Assembly (NCBI GenBank): GCA_039028975.1
Contig: JBCCHB010000163.1
Location: forward strand, 1 to 35,403
Length of the DNA: 35,403 nt
From: JAHBNG01 sp039028975
Lineage (GTDB): Bacteria > Chloroflexota > Anaerolineae > Caldilineales > Caldilineaceae
Reading direction: 5' to 3'
A model generated the notes under the pieces. The model did not search any database and was not told the origin of the DNA. It saw only the letters and a list, made by a program, of their open reading frames with translations. Numbering within the stretch: the stretch's first letter is position 1; every line of letters starts with the position of its first letter. A program made the position numbers and the translations under genes. Below, one piece after another: positions 1-8,021 of this stretch.

Positions 1-297
1 ACCGTTCACTTCACCTTGTCCTGGCCTTGGCAAAATTACTGCTTGTGTTGATTGTGAACCCGTAGCCGGCAGCCTCTGCCAGGGTGCAAAAGCAAACGAT
101 GCCAATGTTGATAGCATGAGCAACGTCGCTAGTGCTGCAAGAATGGGTAGCCTCGAGCGGCCCACCTGAGTGGAATAAGATGCTCCTTGTTGAATTCGCT
201 GGGTACTCACACGTTTCTGTAGAAAAAGGGTTAGCTGTTTGATGTTGTTACTCCATCTGCCTAAATGTACGACGCTTAGGCCCTTGCAGACCAACAT
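1..297 (-). CDS. N-terminus of a secreted or anchored protein (partial)
   Basis: An open frame runs on the minus strand from an ATG at 297 to the window edge, about 99 codons with no stop. Its translation has one clear hydrophobic stretch (LPILAALATLLMLSTLASFA) followed by APWQRLPATGSQSTQ, which fits a long signal peptide and the start of an exported protein. The start is uncertain: ATG 297 has no Shine-Dalgarno, and an in-frame GTG at 210 would shorten the cytoplasmic part to about 20 residues. The body of the protein lies outside the window, so no function can be given. The gene follows the 63-aa secreted mini-protein on the same strand, separated by a repeat-filled gap. Confidence 0.55.
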   Translation of the reverse strand, partial: MLVCKGLSVVHLGRWSNNIKQLTLFLQKRVSTQRIQQGASYSTQVGRSRLPILAALATLLMLSTLASFAFAPWQRLPATGSQSTQAVILPRPGQGEVNG

Positions 298-311
298 CGA
301 CAATAAAATTC

Positions 312-346
312 ACCATTCGCCATCAAAAATTTACCATTTGCCATTC
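312..346. repeat. Heptamer-phased imperfect repeat
   Basis: Five consecutive 7-bp units. ACCATTC and GCCATCA recur 21 bp later (three units) as ACCATTT and GCCATTC. It fills most of the gap between two minus-strand genes. It belongs to the window-wide family of 7-bp phased arrays, each with its own word. Confidence 0.6.
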
Positions 347-348
347 GG

Positions 349-540
349 CTAGTTGCTTACATAAGGTAAATACGTATTGAAGCGGAGAACAGGGTTTGTC
401 TGAGCATGTGAAACCAAGGCATACTCCTCTGGAAATAGCTGATGCATGATGGACAGGGCTAGAAACAGACAAAATAGGCTGTACCAAATCAAGCTTCTCG
501 TTCGACTACTCTTATGGAAAATTGCGCCCACGTTTTTCAT
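349..540 (-). CDS. Small secreted protein of 63 aa ending in YLPYVSN
   Basis: The start is supported by AGGAG about 10 nt upstream of the ATG. Residues 1-15 are basic, residues 17-35 hydrophobic, and an Ala-Gln site (SHAQT) looks like a signal peptidase cleavage site. That would leave a mature peptide of only about 17 residues, TNPVLRFNTYLPYVSN. The YLPxV string resembles a motif at the ends of secreted Chloroflexota proteins; the large protein at the other end of this window ends with FLPVD. It may be a true mini-protein or the surviving 5' end of a once larger secreted protein. I recognise no named family. About 280 bp of AT-rich DNA lies upstream. Confidence 0.5.
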   Translation of the reverse strand: MKNVGAIFHKSSRTRSLIWYSLFCLFLALSIMHQLFPEEYALVSHAQTNPVLRFNTYLPYVSN

Positions 541-818
541 CTTTTGTCATTCTCCTAATTGTGCATTGATTTATTACCACTTTCACTCTAACAGTATTGT
601 ATGAATTGGAAATAGTGGTAATTAATTGACACCGGTATCTTAACATAATACCTAGGGCATTATCAGACTGGTCGTGCGACGATCTGTCTACGACTTGTGC
701 ACCATATGAATATCGTACATTTGTTATGATTTCACTATATCAAGATGTCTGTAATGGGGTCGTTTTCAAACAAAGCTGAGTATAGATCTGTTTTGCTGAT
801 ATTAACGGGTCTCTTCTT
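541..818. other. AT-rich intergenic region
   Basis: It separates the GT4 gene (stop at 819) from the 63-aa gene (start at 540), both on the minus strand. Apart from one inverted repeat (573-622) I see no ORF, RNA gene or convincing promoter. A TTGACA at 626-631 on the plus strand has no well-spaced -10 and no plus-strand gene to serve. Confidence 0.5.
573..622. repeat. Inverted repeat upstream of the mini-protein gene
   Basis: ATTACCACT (573-581) and AGTGGTAAT (614-622) are perfect 9-bp inverted arms 32 nt apart. They lie 33-82 bp upstream of the 63-aa gene. The spacing is long for a terminator stem, so a paired operator or chance is possible. Confidence 0.3.
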
Positions 819-2177
819 TTACAAGCGTGCATCAATCTTTGGTTCTCCTGACCCGATGAGGGCATGATCACTCTGTTCATGATCGCCAATTACCTTATCA
901 TAAATTTCTTCAATCTGCCGCCCAGCTTGAAACCAATCGTACTGCTCTTGTGCCCGCTTCCGTAAGTTAGCTCCAACGGCTCCCGACACACCAAGCGCCG
1001 TTGTTTCCTGATGGGAAGATGAGTAGAGACACTTCTCGAGCTCTTCAGTTAAGCTTTCAATATCACCCCGCTTTGCATAGATACCCTGAACCCCCAGATA
1101 CTCTCTGGCCACTGGCGTGTCGAACGCAACCGTAGGTAGAGCCAATGCCATATAGTTTAAGAGCTTTCCACAGCCTTCAGTTAGACTAAGCTTTGGGGCA
1201 ACGGCAACATCTCCCAGCGATAAGTAAGCTGGTACCTGGGCATAAGGTATCTTTCCCGTCATGATAACGCGGTGAAGGATTTCCATTTCCTGGGCCATCT
1301 CTTGGTAGGGGGAAACAGGAAATCCCATCAGCAATAAATAGACGTCCTGGTGAGTCGATAGGATACGTTTCATGGACTCTAACAGATGAGAGATACCCTG
1401 GTACTCTGTCAACAAGCCTAGGTAAACAATAACTTTTGCCTCAGACGGAATGCCCAAATTTTGGCGCAGAGTAGCAAGCTCTGGGTCATCACTCGGTATC
1501 GGCTGGAACGTTTCGGTGTTGACACAATCGGGCAGTACGTGGATTAGACTGGGATTGCAGCCGAAATGATCCCTCAACAGCCGTTTGGCGTGGGCCGAGC
1601 TGGGCAAGATTGCGGCAGATGAGCGGTTGATCCAGGTTTCTAAACGACGCATTAAACCAAAGAATCGGCTGTCTCTACTCAAAAAACCGTGATCAACCAT
1701 CTCTTCGGTTAGGCTGCCTTGGAAGTCAAAGACGACTGGTTTGCCAAAGAGCTTACCTAAAACCAAGCCAATAAGTGCTCCCTCATGCAAATGACCGTGA
1801 ATTAGATCAAAACGATGGCGCAGAAGCAACCCTATGGTCCGTAAACCCAAGAGGAGATCAAAACCAATCTTATGGCGGCTGGAGCCAACCTCATAGTCTC
1901 GACGCCACGGAATCGGCAATGTCCGACGAATCTCCAGGCCATCCACGTCATTGCCCGTGTAATATGTAACAATCGTCACCTGATGGCCTAGCTTCTTCAG
2001 TATGCGGGCTTCCTCCAGGATCCTAACGTGACATCCATAGTCCGCAAAAAAGCTCGTGGGGGCAATCATGAGCACTCGGTAACCAGGCTTGGGATCGCTT
2101 TGATATTGCTCGCTAGAAGGGGCTGCTTGAGTAGGCAAAATAGATTGACTATTTTCCTTAAATGAGGTCTCCTTCAA
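819..2177 (-). CDS. GT4-family glycosyltransferase
   Basis: A GT-B fold glycosyltransferase of family GT4, expected to move a sugar from an activated donor to a lipid-linked or polysaccharide acceptor at the inner face of the membrane. The N-terminal Rossmann half shows YRVLMIAPTSFFADYGCHVR and DLIHGHLHEGAL. The C-terminal donor half shows VIVYLGLLTEYQG and the donor-site stretch TEGCGKLLNYMALALP. In many relatives this last stretch reads KLLEYMA with a conserved Glu; here that residue is Asn. The length of 452 aa is usual, with a polar 30-residue N-terminal extension. The start is a TTG with AAGGAG six nucleotides upstream. It lies 116 bp downstream of a flippase gene on the same strand, which points to exopolysaccharide or capsule assembly. 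Confidence 0.85.
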   Translation of the reverse strand: MKETSFKENSQSILPTQAAPSSEQYQSDPKPGYRVLMIAPTSFFADYGCHVRILEEARILKKLGHQVTIVTYYTGNDVDGLEIRRTLPIPWRRDYEVGSSRHKIGFDLLLGLRTIGLLLRHRFDLIHGHLHEGALIGLVLGKLFGKPVVFDFQGSLTEEMVDHGFLSRDSRFFGLMRRLETWINRSSAAILPSSAHAKRLLRDHFGCNPSLIHVLPDCVNTETFQPIPSDDPELATLRQNLGIPSEAKVIVYLGLLTEYQGISHLLESMKRILSTHQDVYLLLMGFPVSPYQEMAQEMEILHRVIMTGKIPYAQVPAYLSLGDVAVAPKLSLTEGCGKLLNYMALALPTVAFDTPVAREYLGVQGIYAKRGDIESLTEELEKCLYSSSHQETTALGVSGAVGANLRKRAQEQYDWFQAGRQIEEIYDKVIGDHEQSDHALIGSGEPKIDARL

Positions 2178-2293
2178 TGACGTCTCCTTGTAAACATTCC
2201 CTTCTAAACCAAGTTGGGTGGGTTTCTGCAGCTCCTGAGTTGGAACAATGACCGCTTATCGTAAGTAGCTGCATGGTCATCTTACCTGTATGG

Positions 2294-3865
2294 CTATCCA
2301 GGCCGAAACATCATGTCGCGCAGAGCCTTAAGATTGCGACACGTATATATACCACACAGCGGCAGAAGAACCAAATATATGCCGATTCCGCTGCTGATTT
2401 GAAGCGGCAATGGAGCAGGTAGATAGGTAATGGCAATAGCGGCTACCGAGGCAGGCAGTAGAATCAAATAGGTGCCTGATGGTACTCTAGGCATCTTAAA
2501 GTGTTGAAGCATGACAAGGCTGGCCACTGTACCTATCATGCTTGCCAACAAAACAGCTAAGGCTGTGCCGAAAGCCTGCCCGAGCGATGTGAAGATGGGT
2601 AACAGAAGTGCAACCGCCAGCAGATGCACTATCATAAGCAGCAGGCTGTACCCCGTGCGGTTTTCAACCATCATGAGCGTTATTGCATAGAGCTCAACAA
2701 GAAAGAGGGGGATGACCCAGATAAGTATTTCAAAGGCTGCCACCGATTCGGCCGATGGGCTCTTATAGAGTAAATTGAGCAGCACAGTGGCCAAACCGGC
2801 TCCTACTGGGGCAACTAAAAAGAGAAGCAGCAAACCATACTGTAGGCTCATCTGACATAGCTGGTTATACCGCTGAGGTGTCTGCTGAAAGAGTCGGCTT
2901 AGGGTGGGGTAAAGCCCCTTCCAGAAGCTTTGGATCAACTTAAGAAACACTCGCACTACATTGTACGCTGCACTATAAATACCAGTTAATACATCGCCAC
3001 CAATGGCGCTTAAGAGAATAATATCCAGCCGCTGTAGAAGGACATCTGCGAGGGAAAGGCCGTAAAACGGAAGCGCTCTTTTCAGCAAAACGGAAGGTGC
3101 AACAGCCTTATCGGGTTGAGATGGCGTCGTCTGATCCGGATGGGTCAATAGCTGGAAATACCAGACCAAAAGAATGCAAAATCCGGCCGAGAGAGCTTGT
3201 GTCACAATCAGAATCAATACTAGGTCGACCACTGTACCATCCATGAAGAGGACCAGGATGCTAAGCAGACCAATCAGAGAGTTGATAATCAGCTCAACGA
3301 ACATAACGAGTTCCATCCGTTCGCATCCCTGAAAGAGCATCTGGCAAGCCACAGTCACCGCATAAAACGGCAATGTGCCTCCGATTAGCCAGAGCAGATT
3401 GGCCATGGTATCCGAGTAGGGTAGCAGCTTTGTTAGCCACCATAGGCCGAGCCAAATCAGAAACCCAGCCCCAATCTGGAGCCACAGAGCCAGCATAAAA
3501 TATTGGCGGCGATGGCCACGGTTTTGGGCCAACTCCCGAACCAACAATCCCTGTAAACCCATCTCAGCAATGATTTGGCTCACATTGAGATAGGCCAACG
3601 CTACCGTATACTGACCAAGCGCTGCAAAGCCCAGTTGCCGAGTGACCAAAGCCTGAAGTAAAAAGCTAACGAGGATACGCCAGAGGCTGGAACCGGCCAT
3701 GGCACCCGTATTGAGCAGCACACGTCGACCACCCCGTTTTGGCGGATCCACTTTATTCACGTCAGGTTTCGTGCCACCTTCAACCATGTCACCGTCAGGA
3801 ATTGTCTTAGCATCAGATGTCGTATTGATATGAAGAACTTTATCGGTCGAATTTGGGTTGACCAT
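2294..3865 (-). CDS. Wzx-type polysaccharide flippase (MOP superfamily)
   Basis: A membrane protein of 523 aa with about 12-14 hydrophobic helices after a polar 45-residue N-terminus. The order of features fits the oligosaccharide flippase/RfbX family: GAMAGSSLWRILVSFLLQAL at helix 1, the polar loop LVRELAQNRGHRRQY, and SAAYNVVRVFLKLIQSFWKG between the halves. Such proteins move undecaprenyl-linked repeat units across the inner membrane. It is upstream of the GT4 gene on the same strand. The ATG at 3865 has only a weak ribosome site (TAGGG). Together with the GT4 and the GH128-like glycosidase it suggests an exopolysaccharide locus, though no polymerase (Wzy) gene is visible here. Confidence 0.85.
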   Translation of the reverse strand: MVNPNSTDKVLHINTTSDAKTIPDGDMVEGGTKPDVNKVDPPKRGGRRVLLNTGAMAGSSLWRILVSFLLQALVTRQLGFAALGQYTVALAYLNVSQIIAEMGLQGLLVRELAQNRGHRRQYFMLALWLQIGAGFLIWLGLWWLTKLLPYSDTMANLLWLIGGTLPFYAVTVACQMLFQGCERMELVMFVELIINSLIGLLSILVLFMDGTVVDLVLILIVTQALSAGFCILLVWYFQLLTHPDQTTPSQPDKAVAPSVLLKRALPFYGLSLADVLLQRLDIILLSAIGGDVLTGIYSAAYNVVRVFLKLIQSFWKGLYPTLSRLFQQTPQRYNQLCQMSLQYGLLLLFLVAPVGAGLATVLLNLLYKSPSAESVAAFEILIWVIPLFLVELYAITLMMVENRTGYSLLLMIVHLLAVALLLPIFTSLGQAFGTALAVLLASMIGTVASLVMLQHFKMPRVPSGTYLILLPASVAAIAITYLPAPLPLQISSGIGIYLVLLPLCGIYTCRNLKALRDMMFRPG

Positions 3866-3934
3866 TTTTACCCTAAACTACTTCAAGACACTCGACACGA
3901 CTCATGGGCGGACCAGCCTTTACTGACAAACTGG

Positions 3935-4004
3935 CCACCGACAACTGGGCACCGACAACTGGCCACCGACAACTGGCCACCGACAACTGGCCACCGACAA
4001 CTAT
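3935..4004. repeat. Tandem 14-bp repeat (two heptamers), about five copies
   Basis: The unit is CCACCGACAACTGG. Four full copies start at 3935, 3949, 3963 and 3977, with one change (GCACC) in the second; a fifth copy is truncated at about 4002. Fourteen bases equal two 7-bp words (CCACCGA, CAACTGG). It lies upstream of the flippase gene, next to a long inverted repeat. Confidence 0.9.
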
Positions 4005-4016
4005 ACTCAGATCCGA

Positions 4017-4071
4017 TTGAAAACAGGTGTTTGGTCTCCCTGGTAGAGCTTTGGAAAACACCTGTTTTCAA
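4017..4071. repeat. Perfect 16-bp inverted repeat (hairpin)
   Basis: TTGAAAACAGGTGTTT (4017-4032) is the exact reverse complement of 4056-4071, with a 23-nt loop. It starts about 20 nt after the stop of the minus-strand gene at 4092-4628, so it could end that transcript. No T-run follows on the minus strand, so it is not a classical intrinsic terminator. A REP-like or miniature mobile element remnant is the alternative. Confidence 0.7.
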
Positions 4072-4091
4072 AACGACCGCAGTATAACTAC

Positions 4092-4628
4092 CTAGCTCGG
4101 CGGTTTTCCTTTGAGAATGAAGTAAACCATTCGCTTGGGTATATACAGTTTGTGCCACCAGATCACGCAAATCATAGCCAGCAGCCCACCTACTTCCCAG
4201 GCCCACAATTCGGGGCGTCTGGTGAAGGCAATCCAGTATGCCCGACTGATCTCTTCTTGTTCTGAGCCTTGCTTACCCCAAACGTGAAAACGCCAGCCGC
4301 GAAATGGCCAATAAAATGTGTTCGTAAATGACCAGATCCGATCACACACCCCATGTCCCAGATACGCAAGTGCATAAGGTGCCCAAGTAGGAAAGCGTAC
4401 GAATCCCAGCCAAGCAACGAGCAAAAAGGCCAGCAGAGTATGAGCAAAGAGCACTGCCGACTTAAAGCGCTTGTAGAAGTAAGCCCATGCTAGTGGCTTA
4501 TCAATGAGATCCGGTCCCATGGCGGCCAACGCCATCCAGCGATAATCTACATCCTGTAGCATGCCCAACTTTTTTTGTGCAACAGTAACACCCAGCCACG
4601 TATAGGCGATATGAGCTGGTGGTAGCAT
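4092..4628 (-). CDS. DUF457/YdjM-like inner membrane protein (putative metal-dependent hydrolase)
   Basis: A protein of 178 aa with several hydrophobic helices. The polar motifs fit the YdjM/DUF457 group of membrane proteins: AAMGPDLIDKP near residue 35, AHTLLAFLL near residue 62, LGHGVCDRIW near residue 90 and FYWPF soon after. In that group the Asp and His residues near the membrane surface are thought to bind metal; the true substrate is not known. The ATG at 4628 has AAGGAT eight nucleotides upstream. It sits between the glycosidase gene and the flippase gene on the same strand, but the repeat-rich gap below suggests a separate transcript. The family call is from motifs and is moderately sure. 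Confidence 0.6.
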   Translation of the reverse strand: MLPPAHIAYTWLGVTVAQKKLGMLQDVDYRWMALAAMGPDLIDKPLAWAYFYKRFKSAVLFAHTLLAFLLVAWLGFVRFPTWAPYALAYLGHGVCDRIWSFTNTFYWPFRGWRFHVWGKQGSEQEEISRAYWIAFTRRPELWAWEVGGLLAMICVIWWHKLYIPKRMVYFILKGKPPS

Positions 4629-4671
4629 AGACGGATCCTTTTATGTTTGACGAGTTTATGGCAATTGTGAC

Positions 4672-5970
4672 TTACCGTGGTTGGCCATCTATGACAGCGC
4701 CGAATATATGCTCCGCATCATAATCAAAACTACAAGATTGAGCATACTCTAGCATCAACCGTGAGTATGGATGAATTGGCTGATCATGGTCCGAAGGCAG
4801 AAATGCTGGCTTTATGTGAAATTTCTCGATCATCGCTACTCTCGGTGACACCTGATCTGACAGAGCCGGATGTGTTGTTGATGGATCCAACTCTGATGAG
4901 TTAGACCCTGAAGGATTAGTCCCTGAAGGATTAGACATAGAGGAATTAGATGCTGGAGATTCTGGCTGTAAGACTAGACAATGACCTTGTACGATGCAAG
5001 CTTCTCGCGCGACTTCATAGGCTGGCATTTTCTGACCATCAATCTGAAGGGCGGTGCGCACAAAGCGCGCCGAATCCGTGCCAGGCTCTGCATTCAATGT
5101 GAAGACAAATGCGTGTTCAATCCGCTTTTGCTCAGCCAAAAATGCAATAGACTTACGTAGAAAATCAGCAAATTCATAGGCTGGCATAGATTGCTCTGGC
5201 ACATTGAGCACGCCAAGCTCTGTGACCCAAGCCCTCAGATCATGTTGCTCCAACCACTTACGCCATACCTCCATCTGTTCTTGAATGTTGGCAAATGCCC
5301 CTTGGCCATTGTCGTATGCGTACCGCGGGTAGAGATGAAAATGGATTCCCTCTGCTACATTAGTCTCGAAGAGATCGACACCAAATTGCTGTTGATACGA
5401 GGCAATCATCTCTTCAAGCCACGCTAGTCCATCGGTTGGATCGCCCACGCCACCCACTATGTAGGTTAGCGTCAAACCTGTCTCCCGTTCATAATTTTGT
5501 CGGAAGCGGTGAAGATCATTGAGCACGGCTGCGGCTTTTTCTGGTGTGCAGTTGGCCTGATCTGTTCGGTCTGGCTCATTGAAAAGTAGAACAGGACCAG
5601 AATAACGTCGGATAGGTATCTCCTCAATGAATCTTGTAGAGGTACAGCCATAGACCATTGGCACAAAACGATGGGGAAAATCCAAATGAGGCATATTCCC
5701 GGGTGACTGGGCTGATTCTCCCAACGCCCAATTGTAGACCAGTGGAAGTTGGCATGGATCCCCACCTGCCAGCCCATAGAGGTCCTCTACTGCGTACTGA
5801 TTATATCCCAATCCAACGCCCAAAAATGGCTTCTCTTCCCCACATGGCTGAGCCAAAAGCTGGCTGTGATCTATCAAAAGCAAGATGATAAGTAACACCA
5901 TCCCACTGATCACAAAGGTAAGCCCTATCCGCCCAAATCCCTTTCTATTTACACGATTATACTGCCTCAT
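4672..5970 (-). CDS. Membrane-anchored GH128-like glycoside hydrolase
   Basis: The N-terminal hydrophobic helix (residues 16-34) is a signal peptide or anchor. The core is a TIM-barrel glycosidase of the GH128/Asl1 type. LLFNEPDRTDQANCTPEKAA (from residue 128) carries the likely acid/base Glu132, and AWVTELGV carries the likely nucleophile Glu251. Known GH128 enzymes cleave beta-1,3-glucans; other clan members act on other glycans, so the substrate here is unknown. After the barrel comes a Ser/Asn/Pro-rich linker (about residues 340-370, partly built from a 15-bp DNA repeat) and a C-terminal stretch of about 60 residues that I do not recognise. The ATG at 5970 has AAGGT seven nucleotides upstream. 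Its position beside flippase and glycosyltransferase genes suggests polysaccharide trimming. Confidence 0.7.
   Translation of the reverse strand: MRQYNRVNRKGFGRIGLTFVISGMVLLIILLLIDHSQLLAQPCGEEKPFLGVGLGYNQYAVEDLYGLAGGDPCQLPLVYNWALGESAQSPGNMPHLDFPHRFVPMVYGCTSTRFIEEIPIRRYSGPVLLFNEPDRTDQANCTPEKAAAVLNDLHRFRQNYERETGLTLTYIVGGVGDPTDGLAWLEEMIASYQQQFGVDLFETNVAEGIHFHLYPRYAYDNGQGAFANIQEQMEVWRKWLEQHDLRAWVTELGVLNVPEQSMPAYEFADFLRKSIAFLAEQKRIEHAFVFTLNAEPGTDSARFVRTALQIDGQKMPAYEVAREACIVQGHCLVLQPESPASNSSMSNPSGTNPSGSNSSELDPSTTHPALSDQVSPRVAMIEKFHIKPAFLPSDHDQPIHPYSRLMLEYAQSCSFDYDAEHIFGAVIDGQPR
4906..4950. repeat. 15-bp in-frame tandem repeat in the glycosidase linker
   Basis: CCCTGAAGGATTAGT (4906-4920) repeats almost exactly at 4921-4935 and more loosely at 4936-4950. 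It encodes the NPSG-type repeats of the linker on the minus strand. Unlike the intergenic arrays its period is a multiple of three. Confidence 0.75.
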
Positions 5971-5998
5971 CCAATTACCTTACTTCAACCACCATATA

Positions 5999-6502
5999 CT
6001 ACTCTTCTTCCAACTCTTCCAGACCAACCGCCATTAGATAACCACGCGCCCGTTCACTCTTTTCATAGCGAGAGACCAACTGCCAAAATTTCGGACCGTG
6101 GTTGGCCTCCAGCAAGTGTGCCAATTCATGAACAATCACATAGTCGATAACAAACTGAGGCATCTTCGCTAGTCGATGGGAAAGTCGAATGGTTCCCTTG
6201 GATGGTGTGCAGCTTCCAAAACGACGGTTTTGATTGCTGACCCAGCGGATAGACTTCCACGTCAACTGACCGTCAAAGTACTCTTCGTTGATCTCCTTGG
6301 CGCGTTCTGCCAGCTCTTCATCTGATAGTGAATTGGCCTCAACACGGTTGTTGAGCCGACGCGTAAGGCTGTCAATATGAGGTTGCAGTTCCTCATCGCT
6401 CATGGCTGCCGGTGCCAGAATTTCGATCACCCCTTGGCGCTGACGAGCTTGGATCGTTCGCTTCCGCTTTGTGCTGCGAACGATCTTGATCTCTTTCTCC
6501 AT
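5999..6502 (-). CDS. YgjP-type (SprT/WLM-like) zinc metallopeptidase
   Basis: VIVHELAHLLEANHGPKFW (residues 122-140) is the zinc motif of the YgjP/DUF45 family. His125 and His129 with Glu126 form the HExxH site, and His135 is the third ligand. Upstream, RRFGSCTPSKGTIRLSHRL is the conserved beta-hairpin seen before the active helix in this family. The protein is 167 aa, shorter than many relatives (about 230 aa) because the N-terminal domain is reduced. Family members are cytosolic and poorly characterised; the substrate is unknown. The gene ends 28 bp before the start codon of the glycosidase and may be co-transcribed with it. Confidence 0.85.
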   Translation of the reverse strand: MEKEIKIVRSTKRKRTIQARQRQGVIEILAPAAMSDEELQPHIDSLTRRLNNRVEANSLSDEELAERAKEINEEYFDGQLTWKSIRWVSNQNRRFGSCTPSKGTIRLSHRLAKMPQFVIDYVIVHELAHLLEANHGPKFWQLVSRYEKSERARGYLMAVGLEELEEE

Positions 6503-6620
6503 CTATGATACCCCACGATACGATAGCCCGTGCTGACTTCCTAGGAACGAGTTGCGAATAGCGTGTGCGTTTCGTTCGCGTGTAACCCCATCAAATGACA
6601 AAGTAAATTCATTCCCGTTT

Positions 6621-7880
6621 CTAAATTCCTAGCCCTTCATTGATCTCTTGCTGATAAGCATGGACTGATTCATCGAGTAATTCATCAATCGTAACCAAGC
6701 GTCCAGCTAGGCCCGATTCTAACATAGCATACGATACGGCAACTGAACGGGTTCCCTGCTCTAAATCAACATCGATGGGATGCTCACCTAAGATGGCCCC
6801 CGCAAGATCATCATACTCAACCGCCAACAGCTTGCGATCGGTCTCTTCAAATGGGAAATCATAACGCCAGAGACGGTCACCACCGAAAAGGGTTGCTGTG
6901 GCACGATTGAGATGGAAGTCCGGCACTAGCTCTAAGAGCCTCTCATCATTGATAATTTCCCCGCTACGGTTGAGGGTAATGATCTTTCCGCTACGATCAT
7001 TTGGCAAATCGAACGAGCCAAGGCTGCCATGAATCTGACGAGACCAGATCCCCTGGCCATGTCCCGCATGATCTTCAATATACTGTCCTACAGCCCCGCT
7101 CGCAAAGTTGAGGGTTGCATAGGCCGCATCCTCAGCAGTTACCTCGAAATCTCCCGGCATCTTTTTCTGCCACTTGGTATAGACGCCCGCCGGGCTGTTT
7201 TGGGGCGTTTCACCCGCACCGGCTGGGTTATGCCGGATCGGCTCATGAAGACGTGCTTGAGCATAAAGGCTCTCTACCGGACCCATGAAGTACTCCATCA
7301 TGTCGGCAAAATGGACGCCCACATCAATTAGAACGCCGCTCTGGTCTTTTTGGTGCCGCCAGACTGAAATAAGCATCTGATTGCCACCACCAATCGCATG
7401 GTGGATCAAGAAGCGGGGCGTTCCGATAACACCTTGATCAATCAATGCCTTGGCTAAGCGATTGATGGGATCGCGGCGATAATTTTCCGCTACGCTCACT
7501 ATCTTATCGCTTTGGGCCGCGGCTCGCCGAATCAAATTGCAGGCCCGAACTGTCAGCCCCACAGGTTTCTCTATCATCACATGCCAGCCTCGCTCAAGTG
7601 CTTCTACAGCTAATGTGTGATGATAAGGAGGGGTTGTAGTGATATCCACAGCCTGGACGTCAAGCGCCGCTAATCCTTCCATACTTGACACAACCTGGGG
7701 GCGAACGCCCAAGCGCTCTTCAGCCTGAACTGCAAGAGATTCGGCATTATCTGTTACGGGATCACAAGCCCCTACCAGCTCAAATCGAGATAACCCCGCG
7801 TTATGTAATTCACTCAACCCATACATGTGGCGATGACCCATACCGCCACAGCCGACGATAGCAAGACGTAGCTTCTCCAT
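6621..7880 (-). CDS. Gfo/Idh/MocA family NAD(P)-dependent oxidoreductase
   Basis: A sugar or polyol dehydrogenase-like enzyme of 419 aa. The N-terminal Rossmann fold shows IVGCGGMGHRH (residues 8-18). The family EKP motif is at 104-106 (MIEKPVGLT), and DVGVHFADMMEY (Asp186, His190) holds the likely catalytic residues. The C-terminal beta-sheet domain contains a long loop around residues 225-245. I chose the ATG at 7880 because GGAAAG lies about eight nucleotides upstream; an in-frame ATG at 7922 would add 14 polar residues without support. It lies about 140 bp downstream of the metal transporter gene on the same strand but has no obvious link to metal uptake. A link with the sugar-type genes at 11378-15497 or the dehydratase at 31843 is possible. 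Confidence 0.85.
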   Translation of the reverse strand: MEKLRLAIVGCGGMGHRHMYGLSELHNAGLSRFELVGACDPVTDNAESLAVQAEERLGVRPQVVSSMEGLAALDVQAVDITTTPPYHHTLAVEALERGWHVMIEKPVGLTVRACNLIRRAAAQSDKIVSVAENYRRDPINRLAKALIDQGVIGTPRFLIHHAIGGGNQMLISVWRHQKDQSGVLIDVGVHFADMMEYFMGPVESLYAQARLHEPIRHNPAGAGETPQNSPAGVYTKWQKKMPGDFEVTAEDAAYATLNFASGAVGQYIEDHAGHGQGIWSRQIHGSLGSFDLPNDRSGKIITLNRSGEIINDERLLELVPDFHLNRATATLFGGDRLWRYDFPFEETDRKLLAVEYDDLAGAILGEHPIDVDLEQGTRSVAVSYAMLESGLAGRLVTIDELLDESVHAYQQEINEGLGI

Positions 7881-8021
7881 ATTGGTTCTTTCCTTTGTAT
7901 TTTTAGTAGATCGCATTGTCACTCTGAGAAACCGAATCGTCTTTCACTGACATTGTGATCTACTGACTCTATTTGTGAGGGGAGTTCAATATTGAAGATA
8001 CGTTACCACAAGATGGCATGG

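Noticed and set aside
626..631. TTGACA as a plus-strand promoter
   Set aside because: No -10 at 16-18 bp and no plus-strand gene downstream until 11378.
3830..4087. Plus-strand 85-codon frame
   Set aside because: It is made of the 14-bp tandem array and hairpin, overlaps the start of the flippase gene, and has no ribosome site.
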